From Andalucia godoyi (taxonomy: Eukaryota > Discoba > Jakobea > Jakobida > Andaluciidae): DNA of 64,000 bases. The stretch spans positions 207,584-271,583 of the forward strand of contig VRVR01000036.1 of NCBI GenBank assembly GCA_009859145.1, written 5' to 3'. The position numbers and the translations under genes are program-made. A model generated the notes under the pieces. That model worked only from the letters and a program-made list of their open reading frames with translations. It did no database searches and was not told where the DNA came from. Positions 38,274 to 48,688 of the stretch are shown in pieces; position 1 is the first letter of the stretch; every line of letters begins with the position of its first letter.

Positions 38274-41200
38274 ATGACTGGCGCTCGAGATGCAGCAAAG
38301 AGTCGTTTAAAGACGCTCCACGACTACTTTTCGAGGTTTCCAGTGTTTGCGGATCTTTTGGAGGACCATGTTCGTTCCAAGTTCATCAACCAGTCGCTGT
38401 ACCTGTCTGCATTCGTGGTCGTCTTGTCCTTTCTGTTCTATGCGGTTTTACAGGATCCTTCTGCATTCTACGGCAAACAAGAAGCTTCCAAGATCATTAT
38501 CTATGGAAATCCATTTCAAAGCATTGCTACGCTTGGGAGACCGGTACGAACGATCAATCCAGACGAGACCATGATCGTGCGCGTAGTGAATACGCAAGGT
38601 TTGGGAGTCCCGCAGAAACGAGTTGCGATCAATGCAGTGATCCGCCACGGGTCGCTCAAGCATTCGTATGCTTACTTTCCAGGCTCTTACGCGTTCGGGA
38701 GCCTGTGCAGTTGGACGTCTGCCGTCGATTACATTGACCGGCTTCGATTTGAGCGTGTTTGTCAGGCGCTAGTCGAGCCGGGGTTTTTGGTCACGGACGA
38801 TGACGGGACGATCGAAATTGGAGCCTTTTCGGTCTCTTCTGCGTTTGAAGGATTGTTTGACATTTATTTTGCGGTCGATGGTGTTGCTTCGGATCCGTTT
38901 TCGGTGTCCTTCCATTCTCCGGTGCAGAGAATTGTGTTGCGGACGATCCCATATCAGGATGCGACTGAGCAAGACGCAGACGACGATTGGACCCAGCTCG
39001 CGTCTGCAATCAGCAACTTGCCCGCTTCCCTCCTTCTCGGATCCGCAGTTCCAGATGATCAGCTGCCATTCGTTTGTTTGCTGGATTCGTCTGCGAAGCC
39101 CATTCCGAAAACTCGAGTCGTTTTGTATTCGTATGCACCCAGTCCAGCACCGGGAATCAATCTTGTGGATTCAGTGCTGCTCGAAGAACAACCATCGCAA
39201 TTACAGATTGTGAGTTGGACGCCAGTGCCAGACGAAATGCTGTTTCTTCTTTCTCCTGGGAATTTGCAACGGCTTGCTGTGTTTGAGAATGATTTCGGCA
39301 TGACGGATGAAACGGGGTGTGTGAAACTCACAGGGTTGACGATGGTGTCAGCTGACCATGATCGAACCTTTTTGGGCGTCGTTGCTGGTGGATTATCCTC
39401 GTTACTGAACCCGGTTGCACCGATTTCGGTAGTTTCGCAGCTTTCCGGTGCAGATTGCCGCTTGGTGCCTCTGTGGAGCGGAGTTGTCTTGGCCACACAA
39501 GGTGTTCAAATTTTACCCGCACTGCGTGTGCGACTCGTGTGCAATGCGTCTCTCCAAGGAGTCTCCCTGCAAGGTGCAATGGTCTCTGCCCACATCCACG
39601 CAGTCGACCAATTCGAATTGTCGTTTGGCTTCAAACCATCTCTGCAATCTGCATTTGCCCTTCCCTCTGTTCAACTGGAGAATTCTGTGGCATACACAGA
39701 TGAAGACGGAATCGCCTCCTTCTCGCAGTTGCTTGTGTCAGACGGTGGCGGTTTCAAGACCGCGCGGCTCGCGTTCTCGTGCGCATCCGCGCCGACTCTT
39801 TTCATTTCGGCTGATCAAGAAATCCATTTGATAAGTCGTGTCCGGCAAATTAACTTCGTTCCAGATGGCGGAAGCAAGTTTCCCGTTGAAGTCTCGTTGT
39901 ACTCTGCGTTCCAGGTCCCCGGGTTGTTCAAAGTAACAGACAGTCAGGGATCAGCGGTGGAATCCCTGCCATTTCTCGTTCGATATGCGGCGCCAGCAGC
40001 TCCCGTTTCGGCGACAGATTCGATTGACGTTCTGGATTTGGATTACGTGGCCCTTGCTCAAGGATACAGAATCTCCGTCATGGTGCTTGCTGCAGAGTTG
40101 CACACCGTGTACAGCCTGGAAGTGTCAGTCGATGAAGGAGTGACGTGGTTCGGGTTTCCCGAGCTGCAGATTACGGTGATTGCCAACGCAGATGTGATGT
40201 CTTCGAACCCAGAGTATGTCCAGAGTTGCTCATCATCTGGCCGTGGCATCCCAGTGTATCCCCACATGGTTTCCGCAGGGTTGCGAATGAATCGGACGAT
40301 ACATTATCCACTCGATCGTGACCCTCATTCTCACTTGCTTCTTGACGGCTGGTTCGATTCCTGCGGGTACTTGACCCACAATTTGTCGGCGTATCCAACA
40401 CTCTACCGGTTTTTTGCGCGGGAATTTGGGATTCTCTTTTCCTCGCGCTCGCAAAAGACGAACGAGCTGGTGGTTTCCGCATTTCAGGAGTCATGGTTCG
40501 ATAGTGGCCCGTCGTCCGATGTGACGGTCTTTGACAAAGAGCGGTCAGATGTGACCTTTGGAAGCGGAGTGCTGTTGGAATCCTTCGTTCCCGACCGACT
40601 GTTCCAAGCGCTGTTTCTCTCCAACATTGCAGTTCCGCAGTTTTCGTCGAAGACATCCGGTTTGGACGATCTGTTCGGCCGGTCCTTCCCTTCGTCCCCA
40701 TCTCGCTGGTTCGCGATGAAAGCTGGAATCTTGGAAGTCTCCGCTGTCTCTGTTTTGAGTTCAAACGATGGATTTACCCAGAACGTGTCCATACGTGCCA
40801 ACTTCGCAGATGGGTTCAACACAAGCGCAGTCCAAAAAGGGATACAGTGTTGGCTAGTCACAGTGTCCCGTCCACTGTACTATGATTTGCTCCTCTCTGT
40901 GTCTTCCGATGTTTTTAACAACCAGTGGAACGGTGCCGCGTCTCTGCTGGATGCTCCGGCAGTTACTCTGCATCAGACCATGGATGCAGGGTCTTCCATG
41001 TGTGCCTTCTCCTGGAGATGTCCCATTGGTTCTCCCGGCGTGTACTGGCTGTCTCCGCAAGTCGAGACGGTGCCTGGGGAACCCATTCAGGTGAATTGTC
41101 GGAATCGTGTTTCGTTCAATGTTTCCGGCGATGGACCCGCGGAAATTCAAATTGGAAAGGCGTTTTCATTTGAAATCGCCATCACCTCTGATGCTCAGTC

Positions 41201-44200
41201 ACCTGTCGTGGCGAGCTTGTTTGTGAAAGTCTTCTCCTTGATGCACAATTCTTCGTATCCTTTGGCCACCGAGTCTCTTCCCATACGGCATCTCCTGCCC
41301 TGCGCCTTCCAGAGCAACGGACTAGCGGTTTGCACGGTGGCGGTGCTTCCTCGCGAAGATGTCTTGGAAACGGACGTGGTCTCCGTCCAAATCGTGTACG
41401 CCCCATTCACGGAATCTGCGATTGAGCAAGAAGCCTTCAGAACCGTTCTTGCGAACCTCTCTCCGTCCATGTATTCGATGTCGTTTTTTGGACAGGATCC
41501 TGCCGACTCCATCTCTCTTATACCAGGCTTGACAGTTGCACAGCCGTTTTCTGTATGCTTGTCGTCCGACGTTACGTTTTTGTCTTTCTGGTTTGCACCG
41601 CAGGTTACCCTGCACGCTGTGGATTCGAGCCGAGAGGAATTCTCGTCCAATCTTCGGTACACATTTGTCACACACGATAATGAGGATATGAGATCCCCTC
41701 TTCTTGTGTATGGCAGCGGTGTTACTCGCCTATGTGCCAACTTTCGAGTCGTCATTACGGCGTCCTCGGACCAAAATCTGCGCATGTGCTCCCGCTACAG
41801 CAGTGTGAATTCCTCTTGTCTGAGCATTGTACTTTCGAGTTCTGTTCGGTTCGCCAGTCTTGGGGTTCAATCTGGGTGGTCCTATTCCGATCTTTACGGA
41901 ATGCTGCCAGTCCAACTTTCGGTGCCGTCATTTGAGGTTGGCGATCGCATTCCTATTATTGTCAGGGCTTTGCAATTGGGCTCTTTTGTCAACGCCAGTT
42001 ACGTTTCCAAAGATTTGGTGTTGAACTTCCCGAACCTCCCGGCTCCGGTGGCCAATGCCAAAATAGTCTTGTACCCTGTCTATTGCGGGGCGTCTCTCTT
42101 TTCCTCTGATTTGGTTCTTGCCGCGAAGCAATGTGCAAGCATCAATGTCGGAGATGTTGGAAGCATTGTTCGGAATGGGAATGTGGAGTTTCCGTCGAGC
42201 TCGAACATTAACTTCACGAGCGAGGTAACGCTGACGACTTACCCCTTTTCTGTGAACGATTTTTCCGAGTTTGGCACGGCGCAGTTCACGTCGTTTGCGC
42301 TGACTGCAGGGATGCAAGGGTATTACTCGATCTTGAGCATTGTGGAGGGTTCTCTCGTGCGTTCTCTTCCGTACTTAATTTATTTGCATAATGCTGTCCA
42401 GTCTGTCACAGTCGGGCCCTTCTCGGGATCCTATCCCAGCCGCATTACATCCGCAGGGCGCCAGACTTTGGATCCTCCTATCTATATTTTCCTTACGGGA
42501 GAAGCCGGAAATTCCTCCATGGCGGGATTCGCAGCCCGAATCCGTTTCTCGGTGACCTCCTGCCACGAATTTTCCAAGCTTTGTTTTGTTTCGCCTCCGA
42601 CGCTGGTCACACCGCCTTCCGACGATGGTGGCATGATCGTCGTTTCTGATATTGACATCCCAGCTTCTTCCTACGGTGAATATGATGTTGTGGTGTCTGT
42701 GAATGGAGTTCAAGCGAGCACATTTTCAATGGTAATCCAGAATTCTGCAACTGTGGATTTGGGTTCTATCAGCGAGTTCAAATTATTCTCTCTGTTTCTC
42801 ATGGTGCTGCTGATTCCGCAGTTCATGGCCAACGTTGATTCTTCGAAGCGCTGGCTGCTGGTCTGTGGCGTGGTTGTCTCTGCACTTATCTTTGTGTTGC
42901 TCATCGTGTTTGCATTCAAAGACGTTTTCTATCCTTCTTCCCTGCCTCTCCATGCGGTCTATCTAGATTATGCTCTTCGATGGGTTGCCGTTCTGTTACT
43001 ACTGGGAATCTTCCTTGGATTTTGCTTTCGGCTGTTGATGTCCTTCTCGGCGAAATCGTGCGATGCAACGGCAACGCAGACATCCCTTTGGTCTTCCAAG
43101 CTGCACGTTCAACAGCTGCTGCGGAATCGCAGTTCCTCTTTGGGACGTCAAGGGAACGAACAAGATTGGCTGTTGGGGAAGCCGTCTCCAGTGCACGTGA
43201 ATGCGGGGCGTTCCCATCCTACCGTGCTTGTTTTGCAACTCCGCTTGTGGATGAATACCGCCAAATTTCGATTGTCTCGCTTGCGCAAGTTTGTTTTCCC
43301 GCAGCGCCTTTGGTTGTCATTTCTGCTGTCCTGTTTCTTTTTCGTTCTTTCCATGGCTTGCATGTATATTCTTTACCTCTGGGAAAAGTTCATCGTCGTG
43401 TCTGTGTTCAATTATTATATCGATCGCTTTTATGTGCTGACCGCTGGATCAGCACAAAACACGTTCGAAAACCTGTTCTTTCCGGGATCCTATCCGACCT
43501 CGGGAACTCCCACGAACGACGCGTCGGGCTTTCCGTTCTTGCATGATTTCATCTTGATGCTTCTTGGACGCGCGCATGATGTTTCCGAGTTCTACCACCA
43601 AGTATTAGTCGGTCTGCGGACTGCGTTCTGGGTGGCCGCTTCCATGGCGTCACTTTTCTTTGTCTGCTGTTGGTTCTGCATCTTCATCCTTTTTGAATGT
43701 CGAGTGCAAAACATGCGGCGCGGCGTCTATTTCTTTCGAAGAGGCGTCTTTCAGACTGCGATTCTCCGAGCGCCTCAGTACGTTGGGTTCCACGTGAGCT
43801 CTTCTCTTGTGTCCGGGCTCTTGTGCTTTGGGACTGTTTGGCTGTTGATTTTCCTGCTTTGCTTTCCTGCTGTTCGCCACTGGGTCGTCGACTATCTAGT
43901 TCCGTTGATTGTCATTTACTTCCTGACAAACGTCCTTTTTTTGCTGTTCATCACGTTTGTTGCCTCCAAATTCCTTGTGTGCGGAAACGACCTTCGACAT
44001 CGCCGTATATTTGCTGGATATGATTTTGCGATGACAATGCTTGGAATCATCTTTGGAGTCTTTTCTGCAGTGCGCCAACTGATCCAGGGTCTCGCATTGA
44101 TCATCTTTTACATGATGCGAATCGACTTGTGTCCTGCCGATGATTCGCGAGCCTCCGTGATGACACCGTATTCGTCGTATGTAGGAATGACATACGCTTT

Positions 44201-44492
44201 TCATTATTTGCAGAACGCTGTTCTTGTTGTGTTTCTGGATGCTATTTCAAAATCTCAGAACTTCGCAGATGGATACACCCGAATGCCGTCTGAGAGTCCC
44301 CGACGACAACGCATTGTCGCAAAGTACTGGTTGCTCATCACCCTTTCTAATAATCCATCCCTCTGTGCGCTCAGAAAACACCAATTGTCCCAAGATGTCA
44401 AACACCTGTCCTCCACGCCTGCCCCATTGGGTTACTCCACGAACATCAACGATTCTCCGTTGTCCAACAGAAAAGCCGAGCTTGTAGTATGA
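38274..44492 (+). CDS. Giant membrane protein: Ig-like-module ectodomain plus STRA6-like multipass C-terminus
   Basis: 2072 residues from the first in-frame ATG at 38274. One membrane helix near 41-60 (LSAFVVVLSFLFYAV) is followed by about 1440 residues of predicted beta-rich extracellular or lumenal chain. Several modules share a bacterial-Ig-like pattern: an opening RVVNTQGLGVPQKRV and closings TDDDGTIEIGAF, TDETGCVKLTG, YTDEDGIASFSQL. From about 1503 to 2000 there are 8-9 membrane helices, then YSSYVGMTYAFHYLQNAV and RIVAKYWLLITLSNNPSL. The last two elements and the helix count resemble STRA6, the vitamin A/retinol-binding-protein receptor family. That assignment is from memory of the family pattern and is tentative; the large ectodomain is not part of animal STRA6. 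Single exon, with no interruption seen. Confidence 0.75.
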   Translation: MTGARDAAKSRLKTLHDYFSRFPVFADLLEDHVRSKFINQSLYLSAFVVVLSFLFYAVLQDPSAFYGKQEASKIIIYGNPFQSIATLGRPVRTINPDETMIVRVVNTQGLGVPQKRVAINAVIRHGSLKHSYAYFPGSYAFGSLCSWTSAVDYIDRLRFERVCQALVEPGFLVTDDDGTIEIGAFSVSSAFEGLFDIYFAVDGVASDPFSVSFHSPVQRIVLRTIPYQDATEQDADDDWTQLASAISNLPASLLLGSAVPDDQLPFVCLLDSSAKPIPKTRVVLYSYAPSPAPGINLVDSVLLEEQPSQLQIVSWTPVPDEMLFLLSPGNLQRLAVFENDFGMTDETGCVKLTGLTMVSADHDRTFLGVVAGGLSSLLNPVAPISVVSQLSGADCRLVPLWSGVVLATQGVQILPALRVRLVCNASLQGVSLQGAMVSAHIHAVDQFELSFGFKPSLQSAFALPSVQLENSVAYTDEDGIASFSQLLVSDGGGFKTARLAFSCASAPTLFISADQEIHLISRVRQINFVPDGGSKFPVEVSLYSAFQVPGLFKVTDSQGSAVESLPFLVRYAAPAAPVSATDSIDVLDLDYVALAQGYRISVMVLAAELHTVYSLEVSVDEGVTWFGFPELQITVIANADVMSSNPEYVQSCSSSGRGIPVYPHMVSAGLRMNRTIHYPLDRDPHSHLLLDGWFDSCGYLTHNLSAYPTLYRFFAREFGILFSSRSQKTNELVVSAFQESWFDSGPSSDVTVFDKERSDVTFGSGVLLESFVPDRLFQALFLSNIAVPQFSSKTSGLDDLFGRSFPSSPSRWFAMKAGILEVSAVSVLSSNDGFTQNVSIRANFADGFNTSAVQKGIQCWLVTVSRPLYYDLLLSVSSDVFNNQWNGAASLLDAPAVTLHQTMDAGSSMCAFSWRCPIGSPGVYWLSPQVETVPGEPIQVNCRNRVSFNVSGDGPAEIQIGKAFSFEIAITSDAQSPVVASLFVKVFSLMHNSSYPLATESLPIRHLLPCAFQSNGLAVCTVAVLPREDVLETDVVSVQIVYAPFTESAIEQEAFRTVLANLSPSMYSMSFFGQDPADSISLIPGLTVAQPFSVCLSSDVTFLSFWFAPQVTLHAVDSSREEFSSNLRYTFVTHDNEDMRSPLLVYGSGVTRLCANFRVVITASSDQNLRMCSRYSSVNSSCLSIVLSSSVRFASLGVQSGWSYSDLYGMLPVQLSVPSFEVGDRIPIIVRALQLGSFVNASYVSKDLVLNFPNLPAPVANAKIVLYPVYCGASLFSSDLVLAAKQCASINVGDVGSIVRNGNVEFPSSSNINFTSEVTLTTYPFSVNDFSEFGTAQFTSFALTAGMQGYYSILSIVEGSLVRSLPYLIYLHNAVQSVTVGPFSGSYPSRITSAGRQTLDPPIYIFLTGEAGNSSMAGFAARIRFSVTSCHEFSKLCFVSPPTLVTPPSDDGGMIVVSDIDIPASSYGEYDVVVSVNGVQASTFSMVIQNSATVDLGSISEFKLFSLFLMVLLIPQFMANVDSSKRWLLVCGVVVSALIFVLLIVFAFKDVFYPSSLPLHAVYLDYALRWVAVLLLLGIFLGFCFRLLMSFSAKSCDATATQTSLWSSKLHVQQLLRNRSSSLGRQGNEQDWLLGKPSPVHVNAGRSHPTVLVLQLRLWMNTAKFRLSRLRKFVFPQRLWLSFLLSCFFFVLSMACMYILYLWEKFIVVSVFNYYIDRFYVLTAGSAQNTFENLFFPGSYPTSGTPTNDASGFPFLHDFILMLLGRAHDVSEFYHQVLVGLRTAFWVAASMASLFFVCCWFCIFILFECRVQNMRRGVYFFRRGVFQTAILRAPQYVGFHVSSSLVSGLLCFGTVWLLIFLLCFPAVRHWVVDYLVPLIVIYFLTNVLFLLFITFVASKFLVCGNDLRHRRIFAGYDFAMTMLGIIFGVFSAVRQLIQGLALIIFYMMRIDLCPADDSRASVMTPYSSYVGMTYAFHYLQNAVLVVFLDAISKSQNFADGYTRMPSESPRRQRIVAKYWLLITLSNNPSLCALRKHQLSQDVKHLSSTPAPLGYSTNINDSPLSNRKAELVV

Positions 44493-45104
44493 TGGATGGG
44501 CGGCAACATCCCCTCTGAGCTTTTGTCTTTCATTTTCCGTTTTCCGCTCGCCAGAACGTGGATCATTATTGATCATCATCGGCTAAGCTGTCACCGAAGA
44601 CAGATCCAAAGCCACGTGTTTTTATTAATTGGGCCGAACACCAACTCTTCAATGCAGACTGATCTGCATCAAAGGGTCGTCGCAACCACGAGTTTCTTGG
44701 TTCTCGGCATCTGCGGGCATGGCTGGTCTGAGGTTGTCGGAAAGATCCCTCTCTGGAGCCGTGAGATGTTTTGTCCTTGTCCTTTTGATGAATGGTGCTG
44801 CTGGAGGGTTCGATTATAAAACACAAACGAAACAGAAAGAATAGCAGAAAGAAAAAGTGAAGAAATGAAAGAAAAATCTAGACTTGACTACGGTGAGAAA
44901 GTCATACTGAATTTGTTTCATCCGCAAAAGCTGCCCCAACCGTTCGTTTGCGTTAATGTATTGTTGTTGATTTATTTAGTCTTTTTAAAAATCGTAATTT
45001 ACCATTATTTTCTCGTGAACAAGGTAGCTTTCCTTTTGTTTTTGGGGAGAAACCAACAACAAAAACAACAACAACAACAACATTCTGATATCGAAACGAA
45101 AGAA
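44493..45104. other. Intergenic region and leader of the TBC gene
   Basis: 612 bp between two + strand genes. The TBC frame is open from an ATG at 44865, but the intervening 80 codons are A/T-rich, hydrophobic and Gln-homopolymeric, unlike the gene body, so I read them as 5' UTR. A CAA repeat lies at 45056-45081. No separate gene could be supported. Confidence 0.4.
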
Positions 45105-46865
45105 ATGTCGGATCCTATTCCGTTGACTCCGCTACAGTCTAAAGCGCGATCGATGCTGTTCGCCGACGATGATAATTCCCCGTTCAAGGATTCGCCAGCG
45201 GGTGTTAGTCCTCCTCGTCCTGATCCGCAGTTCAACCGTAGGACGGTGTACACTGCTTCAGCACCGCTCTTTTCGGATGCCTCACGACCGATTGCCGATG
45301 CTGCTGTTTCGCACCACCCTTCGACGACGGCGAGCGCAATGAGTCGAAATCCGTTTGAGACAGAGTCGGAAGAAGATCTGACATCTGCCAGTTTGCTGAA
45401 GCGATCGCGCAGAAAAAGCGATGCTCTGGATTCCAAGTCTGCGGCAATTAAGAATGAGCCTGAACTGCAGGACCAAAAGGCAGGTTCAGTCTTTTCTGCC
45501 GAATCTGACGATGCAGCTAGCAACCACATCAGCAACATCAGCAACAGCAGCAACAGCAGCAACAGCAGCAACAACAACAGCAACAACAGCAACAACAGTA
45601 ACAACACCGCTAACAACCATAGCAACGCAAATAACAACAATAAGCATGACGATTCGGCATCCGAGGACAGCGATCAGATGCGGCAGGAGGATGCGGTCGC
45701 TTCTCCTGTTGTCATCAAGGTGCTGACAGAGTTGGAAATGACCGAGGAGGAGGCTGCGAGGCTGCGAAGAGCTGCTGCAGAGGGAAAGATGCGCAAAGAA
45801 GAGCGCCAATCTGCGTGGATGCTGTTTTTAGGCCTCTGGCACAAGCCCGTTGATGCCATGGATGCAAAATACAAGCAACTTACCGATATGTATCTTGTGA
45901 ATCCGGAGGCGACAGAAGAAGACCATCCGCTGGCGCAATCGGACAACTCAAAATGGGCAAAGTGGTTCGACATTGAGGAGCGCCGAAAGGAAATCTTCAA
46001 GGATTTGCTGCGCTTGCATCCAGGCAATCCGTATTTTGAAGACAGGCAGCTGCAAAATGTCATGTGTGACATGTTGCTATTTTGGAGCTTGGAGCACAAG
46101 AATGTCGGGTATCGACAAGGAATGCACGAGATTCTTTCGTACATCTTCATGACGACGCTGGAGCCGACGCAGAATCGCGGTCTTGTTTATGCCATGTTTG
46201 AATCGGTAATGGCTAAGCTGGCGTATTATTACAAGGAAATTCCGAGCATTGAGAATCTGGTTCGTCAGACGGACCCTGCGCTCTACACACACCTCTTCAC
46301 GCAGCTTCGGGTTGAGCCGCAGTTTTATCTGATTCGGTGGTTGCGCTTGCTGTGGGGTCGCGAGTACCCTGTTGACGACGTGTTATGCTTGTGGGACTTT
46401 GTGCTGAACGATCCATCGCTGATCGAGCACGTGTGCGTGGCAATGCTGGTGTTTGTGCGATCCGAGTTACTTGATGCAGATTCGTCCACGGCGATGAAGT
46501 TTTTGATGAAATTCCCCTCGTTGCGCACCATTGATGGGGGAATCCACAACATTATGGAGATGGCCGCGCTGTCGTCAGAAGGCCGGAGGATCGCCAGCTA
46601 TCGGGCGGAGAAGGAAGACAAGAAGAAGCATGCCGTGGAAGAACGGATGGTTGCCGAACAGCACACTGCAGTGAAGCTTCAGAGTCTGGATGCAACTGTG
46701 CGTGCCCGTGCGTTGCTTGAGATCGAAGGGAGGAAGCTGGAGGGAATCATCGACCGTTTGCAAAAATCCATCGACATTCGCACAGTGTCCGAGAGCGTCT
46801 TGTTTTGTCTCGCAGAGCTCAAGCAAATGCGCGATACCTTGCTGTACAACATTTCTGATCCTTGA
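45105..46865 (+). CDS. TBC1D5-like Rab GTPase-activating protein
   Basis: 586 residues from ATG 45105 (an in-frame ATG 80 codons upstream looks like leader). TBC proteins stimulate GTP hydrolysis by Rabs; TBC1D5 acts on Rab7 with retromer at endosomes. Residues 1-200 are disordered, with Ser/Asn homopolymers from an AAC/AGC repeat (45520-45640). The TBC domain spans about 230-485, with the order and spacing of TBC1D5: an insert after WMLFLGLWHKP, NPLAQSDN-like HPLAQSDNSKWAKWF, then the arginine finger Arg303 in IFKDLLR and the glutamine finger in GYRQGMHE. Both catalytic residues are kept, so it is likely active. A helical C-terminus follows. The retromer-binding motifs could not be identified. 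Confidence 0.85.
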   Translation: MSDPIPLTPLQSKARSMLFADDDNSPFKDSPAGVSPPRPDPQFNRRTVYTASAPLFSDASRPIADAAVSHHPSTTASAMSRNPFETESEEDLTSASLLKRSRRKSDALDSKSAAIKNEPELQDQKAGSVFSAESDDAASNHISNISNSSNSSNSSNNNSNNSNNSNNTANNHSNANNNNKHDDSASEDSDQMRQEDAVASPVVIKVLTELEMTEEEAARLRRAAAEGKMRKEERQSAWMLFLGLWHKPVDAMDAKYKQLTDMYLVNPEATEEDHPLAQSDNSKWAKWFDIEERRKEIFKDLLRLHPGNPYFEDRQLQNVMCDMLLFWSLEHKNVGYRQGMHEILSYIFMTTLEPTQNRGLVYAMFESVMAKLAYYYKEIPSIENLVRQTDPALYTHLFTQLRVEPQFYLIRWLRLLWGREYPVDDVLCLWDFVLNDPSLIEHVCVAMLVFVRSELLDADSSTAMKFLMKFPSLRTIDGGIHNIMEMAALSSEGRRIASYRAEKEDKKKHAVEERMVAEQHTAVKLQSLDATVRARALLEIEGRKLEGIIDRLQKSIDIRTVSESVLFCLAELKQMRDTLLYNISDP

Positions 46866-47290
46866 AGGGTGCACACCGGCCGCTTCTTTTGCTGCAGAAA
46901 TTGTTCATTATCAATCCTTCTAGGCTGGTTTTTTGGTGCGGTTGATCTAAACAATTTCGGAAAACATGAAGAAAAATATGAGGAAAAGAATGCCAACTTT
47001 CGTTCCACCTTTGAAAACCGCACTATTATTTTCTTTTTTCTTTTCCGTTCTGTGTGTTTATCGTAATTTCCTTTATTCCTCTCCCACCTTGGGCAAGGCA
47101 AGACAAAGAGAAAAGAAGAAAATAAGAGTTTTAATTAATTAAAAAAATTAAAAAATTAAAATAAAAAAAAAGCAGAGAAGCAATACTTTGATTAACACAT
47201 AAAGAAAAACCGACAGGCTCCAACAACAGCAGGAGAATTACCACCACGCCCTTAAGAGCCACCGGCTTGTACTTGCTGGTGTTAGACAGC
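46866..47290. other. Convergent intergenic region, TBC / PSMB7
   Basis: 425 bp holding two 3' ends. A long A/T-rich stretch (47110-47180) may carry the poly(A) signals of one or both genes. No gene seen. Confidence 0.4.
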
Positions 47291-48118
47291 TCATGATGTT
47301 TCCATCGGGACTACCTCGACGGTCTCGTCAGCAACGTACACGATGGTCTTGGTCGACTCGGACAAGATCTTGGTAGTTCCTCGTGGATAATCGTACCCCC
47401 TTTGCGACCTGTAAATTCGCTCGTTTGGTCTGTCATAGTTTCTTAGATATTCTGCCTTTCCATCGAGAGTGATGATGCACAAGTCGACATTTGACCCCGA
47501 TCCGAGATCGTTGAAGATACCTGCTGAAATTGCTCGATGCACGATCGCCATAGCTTCTTCTCTCGTGAGGTTATCCTTGTAGCCCGATTCCAGCACGGCC
47601 ATTGCAGCCAGCGAGCCGGAGCCCATCGAAACAAACGGCAGTTTATCCACGGATCCATGCGGATGGACCGAGTACAAATGCGCGCCCTCGACATCACATC
47701 CGCCAATCACAAGCGCACAGCCAATGTGTCCCTGATACTGGAACAGTCTTCTCTTGAACATAGTCACCGCCGTCGAAACACGTGGCTTTGCCCCGTTATT
47801 TGCGTACGAATGAAGCTTGAGCTGCGAGCTCATCAGCGAAGTCATCGAGTCGCAATCCGCAGACGTTCCCGCCCCGCAGCAGCGCATATTCTCAGCCAAA
47901 TAATGAATCTTTTCACAGTTCTTGTCTGCAACCACGGATCCTTCCGTCGCACGAGTGTCTGCACCAAGAACTACACCGCCATTAAACACAACACCGCAAA
48001 TCGTCGTTCCTGTCTTGCGCAGATTCGGCAAAGGAAACCCCGCAGACGCAAGATGGGCATTGCGAATCGTATTCTCAAATGAAAATCCCGGAGTATCAGA
48101 AACCCGAACGTCAGCCAT
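47291..48118 (-). CDS. PSMB7: 20S proteasome subunit beta2 (PSMB7)
   Basis: 275 residues. Beta2 carries the trypsin-like activity of the 20S proteasome. A 37-residue propeptide ends at GTTI, so autocleavage after Gly37 exposes Thr38 as the N-terminal nucleophile. The mature chain has the catalytic Asp-Arg-Lys set in GADTRATEGSVVADKNCEKIHYL, the GAGTSADCD segment and MGSGSLAAMAVLE, with the conserved SGSN serine-aspartate region (GSGSNVDLCII). The C-terminal arm that embraces beta3 follows (about 240-275). Length and motifs match eukaryotic beta2 rather than beta1, beta5 or archaeal subunits. It shares a divergent promoter with TTC1. No abnormality seen. Confidence 0.96.
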   Translation of the reverse strand: MADVRVSDTPGFSFENTIRNAHLASAGFPLPNLRKTGTTICGVVFNGGVVLGADTRATEGSVVADKNCEKIHYLAENMRCCGAGTSADCDSMTSLMSSQLKLHSYANNGAKPRVSTAVTMFKRRLFQYQGHIGCALVIGGCDVEGAHLYSVHPHGSVDKLPFVSMGSGSLAAMAVLESGYKDNLTREEAMAIVHRAISAGIFNDLGSGSNVDLCIITLDGKAEYLRNYDRPNERIYRSQRGYDYPRGTTKILSESTKTIVYVADETVEVVPMETS

Positions 48119-48688
48119 CCTGCAGTACCTCGTCTCCCTTAGCCCTCAATTTAACCAGAAATCGAAAAAAGTAAAAGTAAAGATAAAAGCAAAGGCAAAC
48201 GTAAACGTAAACGTAAACTCAAAAATCGAAATCGAGAAAGATGAATTAGGGGAATTGGAAAAGAGAAAGGATACCCTAAAGTCATGTGTGAGAGAACGAA
48301 ACAATGGAGACACAAGGTCTCTCGGTTCAAGTCAAGCTTTTCGGGGTTTTGTCGACACGTTTCGACCCATCGCGACCATGTCAGCACTGGAGGTCGAGTT
48401 TCCTCGTCTTTCTTTCCTTTCCATTTGCGGGTTTTCTAGTTTTACACATATTTTGAATATATGAATATATGAATATATATATATGTGAATATATATATTT
48501 TAAAAATTATTTAAAAACAATAATCATAATTCTCAAAGTTATTTATCTAAACTCTTTAATAGAGGAAAAAAGCGCGGTCATTTGTGTAGTTTTTTTTTAA
48601 ATTTCTTTTTAATACGACGGAGCATCTCAGAGGATCGGAGAGTGTCCACGATTAAGAGAGAGAGAGAGAGAGGGTTGAAGAGCAGAGA
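48119..48688. promoter_or_regulatory. Divergent intergenic region, PSMB7 / TTC1
   Basis: 570 bp. Contains an ATATAT-rich tract (48455-48500), a run of AAACGTAAACGT-like repeats (48185-48225) near PSMB7, and a GA array (about 48654-48673) 15 bases before the TTC1 start. A TTCAAGT string near 48323 resembles a tRNA T-loop but has no matching stem. Confidence 0.4.

Noticed and set aside
44865-45104. 80-codon hydrophobic extension of the TBC protein
   Set aside because: A/T-rich, poly-Gln and unlike the gene body; TBC1D5 proteins have no such leader.
48310-48335. GGTTCAAGTC string like a tRNA T-loop
   Set aside because: Flanking bases cannot form the T-stem and no A box or acceptor stem is near.
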